Notes: generated by a model from the letters alone, not told the origin. Positions 23,316 through 32,279 are shown, numbered from the stretch's first letter. The stretch: DNA of 64,000 nt from VRUE01 sp963701265 (GCA_963701265.1 OY969581.1:372001-436000), one strand, 5' to 3'. Translations and numbers: made by a program.

Positions 23316-23668
23316 CCGGCGAGCTCCGCGAAGGTCTCGCCGCTGAGATCGCACTTGGCGATGAAGCCACGAGCCGGGCTCTCGGCAACCGCCTGGCGGA
23401 AGTCGGAGAGCTCGTGGCTGGAGGTGAGGACGATCGCGGGGGCGCCCTCGGCGCTGGCGGCTATCCGCTCGGCAACTTCGAAGCCGTCGAGGTCGGGCAG
23501 CTGCACGTCGAGCAGGATCAGGTCGGGATCGAGCTCACCGGCGGCGGCGATCGCCGCCTCGCCATCGGCCGCCTCGCCAATGACCGAGTAGCCGTTCGCC
23601 TCCAGCATCCGCCGCGCGCTGGCGCGGAAGCTGGGGTGGTCATCGACTATGAGGACGGACGCGGGCAC
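23312..23668 (-). CDS. Single-domain response regulator (CheY-like)
   Basis: Length is 118 aa from a GTG (23668) that begins exactly at the receiver domain (PASVLIVDDHPSF); the frame is open to 23716. Acidic pair at residues ~10-11, phospho-acceptor in LILLDVQLPDLDG, conserved Thr in VLTSS and Lys in GFIAKCDL. No output domain. It is the first gene of the three-gene signalling operon and may modulate or receive phosphate from the following kinase. Confidence 0.85.
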   Translation of the reverse strand: MPASVLIVDDHPSFRASARRMLEANGYSVIGEAADGEAAIAAAGELDPDLILLDVQLPDLDGFEVAERIAASAEGAPAIVLTSSHELSDFRQAVAESPARGFIAKCDLSGETFAELAG

Positions 23669-23827
23669 AGATCGATTGTCCTTGACCGCGGGCGCCCCGG
23701 GGGTACGGGCAGCCACACCATTGGCGCGGGGAGCCGTACCCCGAGACGCCTGTCAGCCGCATTGGAACGCCCTCGCTGCGATGTGAAGCTCGACCGGTCT
23801 CATCCACTTCCAGACCGAGAGGAACAA

Positions 23828-26020
23828 ATGCACTCGAAGAAGACCAACATCGCAGCCCGCGCAGCACGCTGGAGCTCCACCCATCGCAAGGTCGCCATCT
23901 TCGGATGGCTGGCCTTCGTCGTCCTGTCGATCGTCATCGGCGGCGCGGTCGGGCAGAAGCAGCTGACCGACGCCGAAGCGGTCTCCGGCGAGTCCGGCGT
24001 GGCCGAGGTCGCGCTCGAACGCGCCGAGCTCAACCCCAACGAAGAGGTGGTGCTGATCCAGAGCAACAGCATGACCGCGACCGACCCACGCTTCGAAACC
24101 GCGGTCGATGAAGCGACCCAGCGGCTGGGGGACGTCTCCTCGGTCGAAAAGGTCAGCTCGCCGGCCGCTGGCGGCGGTCAGGTTTCCGCCGACGGCCACT
24201 CGGCGCTGATCGAATTCGAGATCGCCGGCGACAAAACGCAGGCCGAAGAAAAGGTCGACGCCAGCCTTGCCGCGACCGCAGCGACGCAGGCGCACAATCC
24301 CGACGTCCGGGTCGAGCAGTTCGGCGGTGCCAGCGCCAACAAGGCGCTGGAAGAGGTCTTCAGCGAAGACCTGAGCAAGGCGGAGACGACCTCGCTGCCG
24401 ATCACCCTGCTGATCCTGCTGGTCGCCTTCGGCGCTCTCGTCGCCGCCTTCGTGCCGCTGATCATCGGCTTCAGCTCGGTGGTGGCGACGCTTGGCCTGC
24501 TGGCCCTGCCGAGCCAGCTGGTGCCGATGGATCCCAACGTCTCCTCGGTGGTCGTCCTGGTCGGCCTCGCGGTCGGCGTCGACTACGCGCTCTTCTACAT
24601 GCGCCGCGAGCGCGAGGAGCGGCGGGCTGGCCGCACGGCTTCGGCCGCGCTTGAAGCGGCGGCGGCGACCTCAGGGCGGGCGGTGCTCGTCTCCGGCCTG
24701 ACCGTGATCGCGGCGATGGCGGGGATGCTGCTCAGCGGCGACCCGACCTTCACCTCGTTCGCCGTGGGCACGATGACCGTCGTCGCGGTGGCAATGCTGG
24801 CCTCGCTGACGGTGCTGCCCGCGGTGCTCTCGAAGCTCGGCGACCGGGTCGAAAAGGGCCGGGTCCCGTTCCTCGGGCGCCTGCGCCAGCGACGTCAGGG
24901 CCGCTCAGTCTGGGCCCCGATTATCGACCGCGTGATGCGCCACCCGGTCGTCGCGGTGATTGCCTCGGCGGGCGTGCTGATCGCGCTGGCGCTGCCGGCG
25001 CTGGGCATGCACACGGTGGTCAGCGGTGCCGACGACCTGCCGCGGGACATCCCGGTGGTCAAGACATACGACCGCGTCACCGCTGCCTTCCCGGGTGAAG
25101 CGGCCGGGGCGAGGGTCGTGGTCGAGGCCGACGATGTCTCCTCGGGTCCCGTCGCGACGGCGATCGCCGACCTGCGCGGCGAGGCCAAGGACGATCAGGC
25201 GGTTGCCGGTGAGGTGACGGTGACGCGAAGCGCCGACGACACCGTTGCGGCAATCGACATCCCCACCGTCGGCAGTGGCAGTGATGCCGCGGCGACGCGG
25301 GCGATGGAGCAGGTCCGCGAGCAGCTCGTGCCCGCTGCGTTCGACGGAGTGCAGGGAGCAAGCGTCAACGTCACCGGCGATGCCGCCCAGTCGAAGGACT
25401 TCAACGATCAGCTGGCCGAGCGCCTGCCGCTCGTCTTCGCCTTCGTGCTCGGGCTGGCCTTCCTGTTGATGCTGGTCACCTTCCGCTCGATCGTCGTCCC
25501 GATCAAGGCGATCGTGCTCAACCTGCTCTCGGTTGGCGCCGCCTACGGAGTCCTGGTGCTGGTCTTCCAGAAGGGGCTCGGTGAGTCGCTGCTGGGCTTC
25601 CACTCCAACGGAGGCGTCAGCTCCTGGCTGCCGTTGTTCCTGTTCGTGATCCTCTTCGGCCTCTCGATGGACTACCACGTGCTGATCCTCAGCCGGGTCC
25701 GTGAGGCGGTCGACAAGGGCATGAGCAGCGACGACGCGGTCCGCACCGGCATCCTCGCCACCGCGGGCACCGTCACAAGCGCGGCAATGGTGATGGTGGC
25801 GGTCTTCTCCGTCTTCGCCACCCTCAGCATCATCGACATGAAGGAGATGGGAGTCGGCCTCGCCGTAGCGGTCCTGATCGACGCCACGATCGTGCGAGCG
25901 ATCCTGCTCCCCGCGGCGATGAAGCTGCTGGGAGACCGCAACTGGTACCTGCCCCGTTCGCTCGGTTGGCTGCCCCGCGTCGAGCACGCGGAGCCCGAGC
26001 CGGCCGCGGCGCAGGGCTAG
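23828..26020 (+). CDS. MMPL-family RND transporter
   Basis: Length is 730 aa from ATG 23828 (GAGAGGAA upstream); the long frame before it is non-coding. Twelve hydrophobic segments in two halves, each with an MMPL core (GLAVGVDYALFYMRRERE near residue 245 and FGLSMDYHVLILSRVREAVDKG near residue 615) and a large extracytoplasmic loop. The family exports lipids, glycolipids or drugs by proton motive force in actinobacteria; cargo unknown. Followed by a clear terminator. Divergent from the signalling operon. Confidence 0.9.
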   Translation: MHSKKTNIAARAARWSSTHRKVAIFGWLAFVVLSIVIGGAVGQKQLTDAEAVSGESGVAEVALERAELNPNEEVVLIQSNSMTATDPRFETAVDEATQRLGDVSSVEKVSSPAAGGGQVSADGHSALIEFEIAGDKTQAEEKVDASLAATAATQAHNPDVRVEQFGGASANKALEEVFSEDLSKAETTSLPITLLILLVAFGALVAAFVPLIIGFSSVVATLGLLALPSQLVPMDPNVSSVVVLVGLAVGVDYALFYMRREREERRAGRTASAALEAAAATSGRAVLVSGLTVIAAMAGMLLSGDPTFTSFAVGTMTVVAVAMLASLTVLPAVLSKLGDRVEKGRVPFLGRLRQRRQGRSVWAPIIDRVMRHPVVAVIASAGVLIALALPALGMHTVVSGADDLPRDIPVVKTYDRVTAAFPGEAAGARVVVEADDVSSGPVATAIADLRGEAKDDQAVAGEVTVTRSADDTVAAIDIPTVGSGSDAAATRAMEQVREQLVPAAFDGVQGASVNVTGDAAQSKDFNDQLAERLPLVFAFVLGLAFLLMLVTFRSIVVPIKAIVLNLLSVGAAYGVLVLVFQKGLGESLLGFHSNGGVSSWLPLFLFVILFGLSMDYHVLILSRVREAVDKGMSSDDAVRTGILATAGTVTSAAMVMVAVFSVFATLSIIDMKEMGVGLAVAVLIDATIVRAILLPAAMKLLGDRNWYLPRSLGWLPRVEHAEPEPAAAQG

Positions 26021-26035
26021 CGACGAGGTGACACA

Positions 26036-26067
26036 AACGGCCCCGGCCATCTGAGGCCGGGGCCGTT
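26036..26067 (+). terminator. Intrinsic-type terminator after the MMPL gene
   Basis: AACGGCCCCGGCC pairs perfectly with 26055-26067 around a 6-nt loop, 15 nt past the stop. Confidence 0.7.
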
Positions 26068-26135
26068 CGTCTGCGGCAGAAACAGGTCGGTAGGGCACTG
26101 GGGCGACTAAGTGGCCCCTCGGCCCTTGAGCTCAG

Positions 26136-26480
26136 ATGAAACGGCTACCAAGAAACGCCCTGCTAATATTGTCAGACGAAATATGCAGCCCGCCAGAGCA
26201 TCTCAGCTGGGCTCGCTCCGCGACCAAGCATCGGATATCCCATGAACGCTCTCGATACGTCATCAAGCACTGTGGTCTGCGCTTCAGGCAAGAGCCGTCC
26301 GCCGGGGCTCGGGCCGGAGCCAGCACGCGACTTGTCTTTCTCGGCGATGACATGGAGGGAGTTGCGTTGGAGGTGATGGGGGTCGAGCTCGAGGACAAGA
26401 GCCTGCTGGTGATTCACGCGATGTCGCTGCGCGATCACTTTCGCGAGCAATACGAGGAGGCAAGGAAATGGCAAAGGTAA
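26136..26480 (+). CDS. Putative toxin of a type II-like pair
   Basis: Length is 114 aa. Features seen are an N-terminal basic helix region (SATKHRISHERSRYVIKHCG) and a C-terminal strand-helix (LVFLGDDMEGVALEVMGVEL, then VIHAMSLRDHFREQYEEARKW). The order resembles BrnT-like small toxins, where a KH...RH motif precedes a strand and helix, but catalytic residues are not certain. The next gene is a ribbon-helix-helix protein whose start lies 13 nt inside this gene, the usual toxin-antitoxin layout. Confidence 0.55.
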   Translation: MKRLPRNALLILSDEICSPPEHLSWARSATKHRISHERSRYVIKHCGLRFRQEPSAGARAGASTRLVFLGDDMEGVALEVMGVELEDKSLLVIHAMSLRDHFREQYEEARKWQR

Positions 26481-26761
26481 AAAAGGCAAGCAAGACGAAT
26501 CCCAGGACCAGTTCCGGGGATGAGATCACCCCCGAGATCGCCGACGCCCTCGCCGCCGAGGCGGAGCGCGGCTATGACCTCTCGAAGGCGAAGCGCCAGC
26601 GAGTTGGCCGCCCCTCGCTTGCCGGTGTCGGGCCCTCGCCACGATTGAGCTTCCGTGCAACCCCCGACCTCTACCACGCAGCTCAGAAGCGAGCCAAAGA
26701 GGAGGGCCGCTCAGTGAGTGACCTCGCCCGCGAGGCAGTCGCTCGGTACGTGGGCTCGTAG
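26468..26761 (+). CDS. Ribbon-helix-helix antitoxin-like protein
   Basis: Length is 97 aa, ATG 26468 with AGGAGGCAAGG upstream. A basic, flexible N-terminus is followed by PRLSFRATPDLYHAAQKRAKEEGRSVSDLAREAVARYV, a classic RHH (strand-helix-helix) DNA-binding dimer unit placed at the C-terminus. It overlaps the toxin-like gene, so it is probably the antitoxin and autoregulator. BrnA-type antitoxins have the same organisation. Confidence 0.65.
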   Translation: MAKVKKASKTNPRTSSGDEITPEIADALAAEAERGYDLSKAKRQRVGRPSLAGVGPSPRLSFRATPDLYHAAQKRAKEEGRSVSDLAREAVARYVGS

Positions 26762-26868
26762 GAGTCGCGACTCAGGCCGGCAACGGCCGCGTCTTTCGTA
26801 GCGCTGAGTTTTCGGTTTCGGCACTCCCGGGTCTTGTTGCGTTAGGGCGGGGCGCCGAGGATCGCGAG

Positions 26869-27237
26869 ATGACTCAAGGAAAAAGGACTCCAAGAAAAAG
26901 GCACGGCGAGGTCACCCAGCGCGAGACACCTCAGTGGGACCCGCTGCTCAAACTCCTCGCCGAGTATCTCGTTGCCGACTTCATGTGGATGCACGAAGTC
27001 CAGCTGAAAGACGGGACTCCCCTCCACGCCTACAAGAACAGAGAAACCAGGCGCTATCTCCATTTGACCCCGGACGGTCGCGCTTTCGAGTACTGCGGAG
27101 AGGACAAATACCGGGAATTTCTAGGCGATGCACCGCTTCGGCCGCCCGAGCAAGCTATGGAGTTACGCTGTTCTCACGATGCCTTCCAGGGACCCTCGCG
27201 ATGCCGATGTGACGCTGCTGTACGCCCTCCCTGTTGA
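26869..27237 (+). CDS. Hypothetical protein, possibly frameshifted with the next ORF
   Basis: Length is 122 aa. DPLLKLLAEYLVADFMWMHEVQLKDGTPLHAYKNRETRRYLHLTPDGRAF (in segments) looks like a genuine small domain of unknown function. The last ~25 residues (Cys/Arg-rich) look out of frame, and an overlapping ORF in another frame (27128-27373) carries good coding sequence to its end. Either one gene has been broken by a 1-nt change around 27125-27185, or two genes overlap. Confidence 0.45.
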   Translation: MTQGKRTPRKRHGEVTQRETPQWDPLLKLLAEYLVADFMWMHEVQLKDGTPLHAYKNRETRRYLHLTPDGRAFEYCGEDKYREFLGDAPLRPPEQAMELRCSHDAFQGPSRCRCDAAVRPPC

Positions 27238-27373
27238 GGGGGCAGATTTTGCCGAGCCCGAGACCGGGCGCAACCGCCGTCTCGCCGCTGAGACGCTGTT
27301 CGAGGCGATGGACGGAGAGCAGTTCGACCTCGATCTCGCCGCGGTCGATCGCTTGAATGCGGGAAAGAAATGA
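27128..27373 (+). CDS. Hypothetical ORF overlapping the previous gene
   Basis: Length is 81 aa from ATG 27128; an ATG at 27179 is an alternative. The C-terminal 55 residues (DADVTLLYALPVEGADFAEP, AAETLFEAMDGEQFDLDLAAVDRLNAGKK) have coding character. Its stop overlaps the STAS gene start as ATGA, which supports this frame being translated. It may be the displaced C-terminus of the preceding gene. Confidence 0.4.
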   Translation: MHRFGRPSKLWSYAVLTMPSRDPRDADVTLLYALPVEGADFAEPETGRNRRLAAETLFEAMDGEQFDLDLAAVDRLNAGKK

Positions 27374-27738
27374 TCGAGCGCATTGATGGGATGCCAGCCG
27401 GGACGGTCGGGTTGCGGGCCTCGGGCAAGCTCAGCAAGGACGACTACACAGGGGTGTTGGAGCCGGCGCTTCGCGAGGGGGTCGAGTCGGGGGAGCTGCG
27501 ACTGCTGTTCGTCCTCACTGGCTTCGACGGCCTCGAGGCCGCTGCAATACCGGAGGACATGAAGACCGGGCTGAAGGCCTGGTTTCGCGACCACTCCGCC
27601 TGGAAGCGCTTTGCCCTCGTCACCGATGTCGAGTGGGTCGCCAAGGCGATGCACATGTTCACCTGGTTGACGCCGGGAGAAGTGTTGATCCGCGACCTCG
27701 ACGGGCTGGAGGAGGCGAAGGCCTGGGTCGCGGCTTGA
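27370..27738 (+). CDS. SpoIIAA-like STAS-fold protein (DUF3478 type)
   Basis: Length is 122 aa. MPAGTVGLRASGKLSKDDYTGVLEPALREGVESGELRLLF and later WKRFALVTDVEWVAKAMHMFTWLTPGEVLIRDLDGLEEAKAWV (in segments) match the SpoIIAA-like family, which shares the STAS fold and is thought to bind small molecules or membranes. It lacks the Ser phosphosite context of anti-anti-sigma factors. Start and stop overlap both neighbours (ATGA, TGATG), so it is in an operon with the YjbQ-like gene. Confidence 0.8.
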   Translation: MIERIDGMPAGTVGLRASGKLSKDDYTGVLEPALREGVESGELRLLFVLTGFDGLEAAAIPEDMKTGLKAWFRDHSAWKRFALVTDVEWVAKAMHMFTWLTPGEVLIRDLDGLEEAKAWVAA

Positions 27739-28163
27739 TGTGGGTCCAGCGCGCGATTCAGCTGCCGGCGCGGCCGCGCGGCTTTCACCTGGTCACCGCT
27801 GAAGTGCTCGAAGCCCTGCCTGAGCTGGAAGAGATCTCGGTCGGGATCCTGCACCTGCTGATCCAGCACACCTCGGCCTCGCTGGCGCTGAGCGAGAACG
27901 CTTCGCCTGAGGTGCGGCGCGACTTCGAGGCCTGGTTCGATCGCGCGGTTCCGGAAGGTGCTGCCTACTGGACCCACACCCTGGAGGGTGACGACGACAT
28001 GCCCGCCCATATAAAGGCGGCGCTGCTGGGCCCGTCGCTGACGCTGCCGCTCCACGATGGCCGACCCGCGCTCGGGACCTGGCAGGGCATCTACCTCTGC
28101 GAGCACCGTGACCACGGCGGCCCGCGCTCGCTGGTCGCCACCGCCTGGGGCGAGTCGGCTTAA
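27738..28163 (+). CDS. YjbQ/UPF0047 family protein
   Basis: Length is 141 aa from an ATG overlapping the upstream stop by one nt. GILHLLIQHTSASLALSENASPEVRRDFEAWFDR and later LEGDDDMPAHIKAALLGPSLTLPLHDGRPALGTWQGIYLCEHRDHGG (in segments) carry the conserved His and Asp/Glu of UPF0047. Some members have been described as secondary thiamine-phosphate synthases, but the physiological role is unclear. The usual size is ~140 aa. Confidence 0.9.
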   Translation: MWVQRAIQLPARPRGFHLVTAEVLEALPELEEISVGILHLLIQHTSASLALSENASPEVRRDFEAWFDRAVPEGAAYWTHTLEGDDDMPAHIKAALLGPSLTLPLHDGRPALGTWQGIYLCEHRDHGGPRSLVATAWGESA

Positions 28164-28259
28164 GCAAGCGACGGAATGGACAAGAGCAGGGCGAAACTCG
28201 CTCCGCTCCAAATCTCTTCAGGTGGGGGGTCTGGGCTGCGGTCACTCGAATTCGAGTAG

Positions 28260-28958
28260 ATGCCAATAAGACCGCGCCTCACCTACGCCAACGTCGTTTC
28301 AACCCTCTGCCTCTTTCTTGCTCTCGGGGGAGGCGCTGCCTTCGCAGCGAGCAAGGTTCGCTCCAAGGACATCGCCCGCAACGCGGTCAAGTCCGTCAAC
28401 CTCGCCCCGGGCGCGGTCAAGGCCCCGGATGTCTTCAAGCGGGCAATCACAAGCGGCAAACTCGCGCTGGGTGCGGTGCGAAGCAACCAGATCGCCGACG
28501 GCGCGGTCGGCTCGAAGCAGATCGGCGCCAGTGCGATAGGTCCTTCCAACCTGCAGTTCCCGGTCTTCTACGCCGCCAGCCCAAGCGGCGGCTCGGCTCC
28601 GGTGACTTCCGGACCCGATCCCTACCCGATCACGGGTGGCACCTGGACGCAGCAGCCGGGGGAGATCGACGTCATCTTCGGCGCGGCGGCAGCGACGCTC
28701 GCCTATGACGAATCCGGCGCCGGCTCATGTCGGGTGTTCCTCGAAGTCAGCCTCAACGGCCAGCAGATCGGCGGCGGCGAAGTCTCGACCGAATCAACCA
28801 CCCCGCAGCGGGTGGAACAGAGCGTCGGCGCGCAGCCCCAGATCGACCCGGTCGCTCCGGTCAAAAACCAGATGACCGTCAAATCCGCATCCAACGGGGC
28901 GTGCACCCAGGGCTCGACGATCGACTCGGCTCGCTTCAGGGTGCTCGCCTTCGGCTAG
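28260..28958 (+). CDS. Secreted protein with GAV-type repeats
   Basis: Length is 232 aa. A signal peptide (TYANVVSTLCLFLALGGGAAFAA, in this phylum's typical form) is followed by degenerate repeats of ~14-20 residues (NAVKSVNLAPGAVKAPDV, GAVRSNQIADGAVGSKQIG) that suggest a small beta-solenoid stalk, then a ~130-residue globular domain with two Cys. No catalytic motif. It is probably a cell-surface protein. It shares a CTAG stop with the convergent hydrolase. Confidence 0.7.
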   Translation: MPIRPRLTYANVVSTLCLFLALGGGAAFAASKVRSKDIARNAVKSVNLAPGAVKAPDVFKRAITSGKLALGAVRSNQIADGAVGSKQIGASAIGPSNLQFPVFYAASPSGGSAPVTSGPDPYPITGGTWTQQPGEIDVIFGAAAATLAYDESGAGSCRVFLEVSLNGQQIGGGEVSTESTTPQRVEQSVGAQPQIDPVAPVKNQMTVKSASNGACTQGSTIDSARFRVLAFG

Positions 28959-31093
28959 GGCCCGCCGAAGCCGATCGCGAAGCAGGGTCCGCCGCTGCAG
29001 TCATCGCTCCTGGGGATCGCGCCGGCGAAGAAGTCGGAGACGAGCTGCTGCTCGGCCGGCGTCGCCCGCGGTGCTCCGTGCGGGTCCTGGCCGCTGCGGT
29101 TCGGCACGTTCTCGTAGGGCGGAGGTTCGGTGCCGATCTCGCTGCCGGGGTTGGCGGCGTCTTCGCGAATCGGGCCGCTGTCCCAGTAGTAGATCGCCGA
29201 GCCGGTATACGGGTAGCGGCGGATCGCGGGCACGTCCCAGAGCACGTCGGTGTCAGGCCAGCGGTCGCGGAAGAGGACCGGCCGGTGGGCGCGGGCCCCG
29301 ATCGTCCGCGCCTCGACGTCGGCTTGGTAGATCGTCACCTGGTGGTCGCCGAAGGCGACGTTCATCAGCACCTGGTGCGCCGGCGTGTTCGGCAGCGGCT
29401 CATCGGTCATGCGGTGCGCGTAGCCGTTCGGCTCGCCCCGATCCCAGAGCATCTGGATCAGGTCGAGCACCAGCGGCCGCGCCGTTTCATCGGGGTAGGA
29501 GGGGTAGAGGACCTGGGCGAAGTCGTCGAAATCGACCGAGCGTGGCAGCAGCACCGAGTAGTTCATCGCCGGCACGCCGAGTGAGGCGCGGGTGAAGTCG
29601 GGCGCCAGCGCGGTCAGTGCGCCGCCCATGATCCCGCCCTGGCTGTTGCCGTTGTAGAAGAGCGCGCTCGTGTCGAGCGCCGAGGCGCTTGCCGCCGTGC
29701 CGTCCCGGTTGAAGGCGGCGTTGGTGGCGAAGCCACTCGGGCTCAGCATCGCCCGGCCGAGGTAGAGCTCGTCGAGCAGACCCTGCTGCAGGCGGTCAGG
29801 GAGGGCCGGGAAGCGGGACAGCTCCTGCAGCGCCGCGATCGCGACGGGGACGTCGGATTCCGACATGCCGATCTCGTCGGTGGCGCAGGTGACGATGTCG
29901 TGCGCCTGGGCGAGGCTGCGCTGCGGTGCGGAGGCGACCTCGGCGGCGCGGCCGAAGAGGCCGTGGCCGTAGAGCGAGAGCCTGCCCGACTGCGGCGCGC
30001 CGCTGACCGCGGACTCGGGCACGATGCAGTCGAAGTTGGCGATCCAGGTGCCGTTCTGCGTCGGCGTCCCGTCAGGCGCGAGCTGGAACGTCCCGCCCGG
30101 GCCGCAGTCGGGGAAGAGGTAGCAGGGGACCTCGAAGCTGCCTTGAACGCGGCGCGCGATTTCACCGGGGAAGGGGTCCTCTTCGACGTTCGTCACCTGG
30201 AAGCTCGGCGAAGCGCCCTGCGGGACGCTGTCGGCGAGGTCGGTGTCGCCAAGCTGGGCGAAGGCGGCATCGCGCATCGCCAGCGCCCGATCGGCGTTGT
30301 TGGCGTCGCTAGCCACGGTGAAGTCCCAGGCGAGGTAGAGGCCGCGGCGGGAGATGCCGGAGCGCTGCAGGCGCTTGAAGATCGCTTCGAAGTGCCCGCG
30401 TCGCGCCTCGATCTCGGGCTGTTTGGAGCGCACTTGGTCGCGGTAGTAGCGGAAGGCGGCGGGAGCTTCGATCTTCTCGCCGGCGGCGTTGCGGAGATTG
30501 CGCAGGGCGACGATGTAGCGGTGGCCGGCGGCGAAGTTGGTCGCCGGGTGGATCTCCAGCACTGCCTTCGAGGCGTCGCTGGCGAGCGAGTCGATCTCGA
30601 CCCAGATCGGCCAGCGCTTGCCGCTCGCGGCGTCAATCACGACCACCGGCGCGTTGCCCTTGCGGTAGCGGCCGATGTGGTTGATCGGCACGGCGCCGCT
30701 GGCGCGAACGTCGGCGACCGTTTCGATCCCGGGCACCTTGACCAGGATCGTCGCGCCCTGGCTGAAGCCCTCGGAGGCGTTGTAGGGGTCGGCGGAAATG
30801 TGCTGGCCGAAGACGTTGGCCGGCATGCCGGCGGTCTTGAAGTTGATGCGCCGCCCGGTCGGGCTGCTCGCGTCAGGAACGGTGTAGTAGTCGTCGGGGA
30901 AGGGCAGCATGCAGAGCGTGTTGTCGGGCTCGGCGATGAAGTCGCAGTTGGCCGCTTCCGAGGTGTCGATCGGCGGCAGCTGGGGTTTCCCGTGTCCACC
31001 GTGCCCATGCCAGCCAGGCATTGCGAAAGCAGCCGACGGCATCACCAAAACCACCAGAATGGCCGCGAAAGCGGCCCGCAACCAAGTCCTCAT
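28955..31093 (-). CDS. Large secreted alpha/beta-hydrolase-like protein
   Basis: Length is 712 aa. Residues 1-24 form a signal peptide ending AFA; a His/Gly-rich linker (GWHGHGGHGK) follows. LYGHGLFGRAAEVA and later YNGNSQGGIMGG (a GxSxGG nucleophile elbow) indicate an alpha/beta-hydrolase core, and GDHQVT near residue 590 may hold the catalytic His. Six Cys suggest disulphides. It is likely an extracellular esterase or lipase; substrate unknown. No lipobox or anchor is seen. Confidence 0.65.
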   Translation of the reverse strand: MRTWLRAAFAAILVVLVMPSAAFAMPGWHGHGGHGKPQLPPIDTSEAANCDFIAEPDNTLCMLPFPDDYYTVPDASSPTGRRINFKTAGMPANVFGQHISADPYNASEGFSQGATILVKVPGIETVADVRASGAVPINHIGRYRKGNAPVVVIDAASGKRWPIWVEIDSLASDASKAVLEIHPATNFAAGHRYIVALRNLRNAAGEKIEAPAAFRYYRDQVRSKQPEIEARRGHFEAIFKRLQRSGISRRGLYLAWDFTVASDANNADRALAMRDAAFAQLGDTDLADSVPQGASPSFQVTNVEEDPFPGEIARRVQGSFEVPCYLFPDCGPGGTFQLAPDGTPTQNGTWIANFDCIVPESAVSGAPQSGRLSLYGHGLFGRAAEVASAPQRSLAQAHDIVTCATDEIGMSESDVPVAIAALQELSRFPALPDRLQQGLLDELYLGRAMLSPSGFATNAAFNRDGTAASASALDTSALFYNGNSQGGIMGGALTALAPDFTRASLGVPAMNYSVLLPRSVDFDDFAQVLYPSYPDETARPLVLDLIQMLWDRGEPNGYAHRMTDEPLPNTPAHQVLMNVAFGDHQVTIYQADVEARTIGARAHRPVLFRDRWPDTDVLWDVPAIRRYPYTGSAIYYWDSGPIREDAANPGSEIGTEPPPYENVPNRSGQDPHGAPRATPAEQQLVSDFFAGAIPRSDDCSGGPCFAIGFGGP

Positions 31094-31211
31094 CGGTTTC
31101 CCTCCAACCCTCGGAGGTCGACCCCCTGCGGGACCCGCCCAAGCGGGCCTCGCCGGACCTCAAGTTCTGCCCGGTATTACCCGCCTGGGCGCACTCTGAA
31201 CATCGTCGGGT

Positions 31212-31616
31212 TCAGCCCTGAGGTTGAACGATCTCCTGAACGGCCCAGCCGTTGCCGTCCGGGTCGGCGAAGAAGACGAAGCGGCCCCAGGGGAACTCCT
31301 GCACCTCGCTCACCTCGACCCCGCGCTCGACCAGCTCCGCCCTGGCGGCCTCCGCGTCCTCGACGACCAGCTGCAGGCCCGCGACGCTGCCCGGCTGCAT
31401 CTGGTGGGCGCCGGTGGTCAAGGCGATCGAACAGGCCGAGCCGGGTGGGGTCAACTGGACGAAGCGCAGCTCCTCACTCACCTGGTGGTCGTGTTCGGCG
31501 ATGAAGCCGACTTGATCGATGTAGAAGGCCTTGGCCCGGTCGACGTCGGAGACCGGTACCTGGACCAGCTCCAGTCGCCACTCGATCTTTGATGCCGTGT
31601 TTCCCGCGTCCGCCAT
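31212..31616 (-). CDS. VOC/glyoxalase-family protein
   Basis: Length is 134 aa, single VOC module: LELVQVPVSDVDRAKAFYIDQVGF at the start and FPWGRFVFFADPDGNGWAVQEI at the end. This is the beta-alpha-beta-beta-beta metal-dependent fold in the bleomycin-resistance/dioxygenase superfamily. Ligand unknown. It is divergent from a MarR regulator with a palindrome between them, so it is a likely target of it. Confidence 0.88.
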   Translation of the reverse strand: MADAGNTASKIEWRLELVQVPVSDVDRAKAFYIDQVGFIAEHDHQVSEELRFVQLTPPGSACSIALTTGAHQMQPGSVAGLQLVVEDAEAARAELVERGVEVSEVQEFPWGRFVFFADPDGNGWAVQEIVQPQG

Positions 31617-31684
31617 TGGGCTCCCTTTCGTTGTCCGAGCGTCCTATGATTATCTCGCCCGGTAAGTTCCTTATCTATTAAGTA

Positions 31685-31699
31685 TCTTAGCAACTAAGA
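31685..31699. promoter_or_regulatory. Probable MarR operator
   Basis: TCTTAG-CAA-CTAAGA, in an AT-rich stretch (31668-31704) just before the marR-like ATG at 31703; it would cover the ribosome site and probable -10 of the gene. Confidence 0.55.
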
Positions 31700-31702
31700 G
31701 AT

Positions 31703-32173
31703 ATGACCGCAAGCCCAAAGCGACAGCTGATCGAGGAGTTGATCACCGCCTTCCGCGCCAGCGGCAACCAGGACAGCGCCTTCGAAAACCTCGCCGCCGA
31801 CCGGCTCGGCGTCAACCGCACCGACCTGCACTGCCTCAACGCGATTGAGAACGCCGGCGGGCTCAGCGCCGGGGAGCTGGCGAGCGAGGCGGGGCTGACC
31901 AGCGGCGCGGTGACCGGCGTAATCGACCGGCTCGAGCGCGCCGGCTTCGCCCGCCGCGTCCCCGACCCGGCTGACCGCCGCCGGGTCAAGGTTGAGGTGA
32001 CGCCGGAGTTCTACGCTCGCGCCGAGTGGATCTGGGAGCCGCTGGCGGCGGAGTGGGAGGCGACCCTGGCGAGCCGCTTCACCGCCGCCGAGCTGACCCG
32101 GATCGCCGAGTTCCTGGCGTTGACCAACGAGGTCGGCAAGCGCCACCTCGACCGATTGGCGAAAGAGAGCTGA
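31703..32173 (+). CDS. MarR family transcriptional regulator
   Basis: Length is 156 aa. The winged helix LSAGELASEAGLTSGAVTGVIDRLERAGFARRVPDPADRRRVKVEVT (residues ~53-100, in segments) has the MarR recognition helix and the DxRRxxV wing. Flanking helices form the dimer. It probably represses itself and the divergent VOC gene through the palindrome at 31685-31699, in response to a phenolic or oxidative signal. Confidence 0.9.
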   Translation: MTASPKRQLIEELITAFRASGNQDSAFENLAADRLGVNRTDLHCLNAIENAGGLSAGELASEAGLTSGAVTGVIDRLERAGFARRVPDPADRRRVKVEVTPEFYARAEWIWEPLAAEWEATLASRFTAAELTRIAEFLALTNEVGKRHLDRLAKES

Positions 32174-32190
32174 GAAGTGAGGCTCCGCTT

Positions 32191-32215
32191 GCTTGCTTTG
32201 CCCCGCTGCGGGTAA
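32191..32215 (+). promoter_or_regulatory. SigB/SigF-like promoter (variant -35) for the DJ-1/PfpI gene
   Basis: GCTT (32191-32194), 15 nt, GGGTAA (32210-32215). The -35 differs from GTTT at one position. Confidence 0.4.
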
Positions 32216-32279
32216 CGAAGCAAGACGAAGATGCTGCTGGCTCGGCAGCGTCCGCTCAATCCGACCCAAGGAGCTTCCG

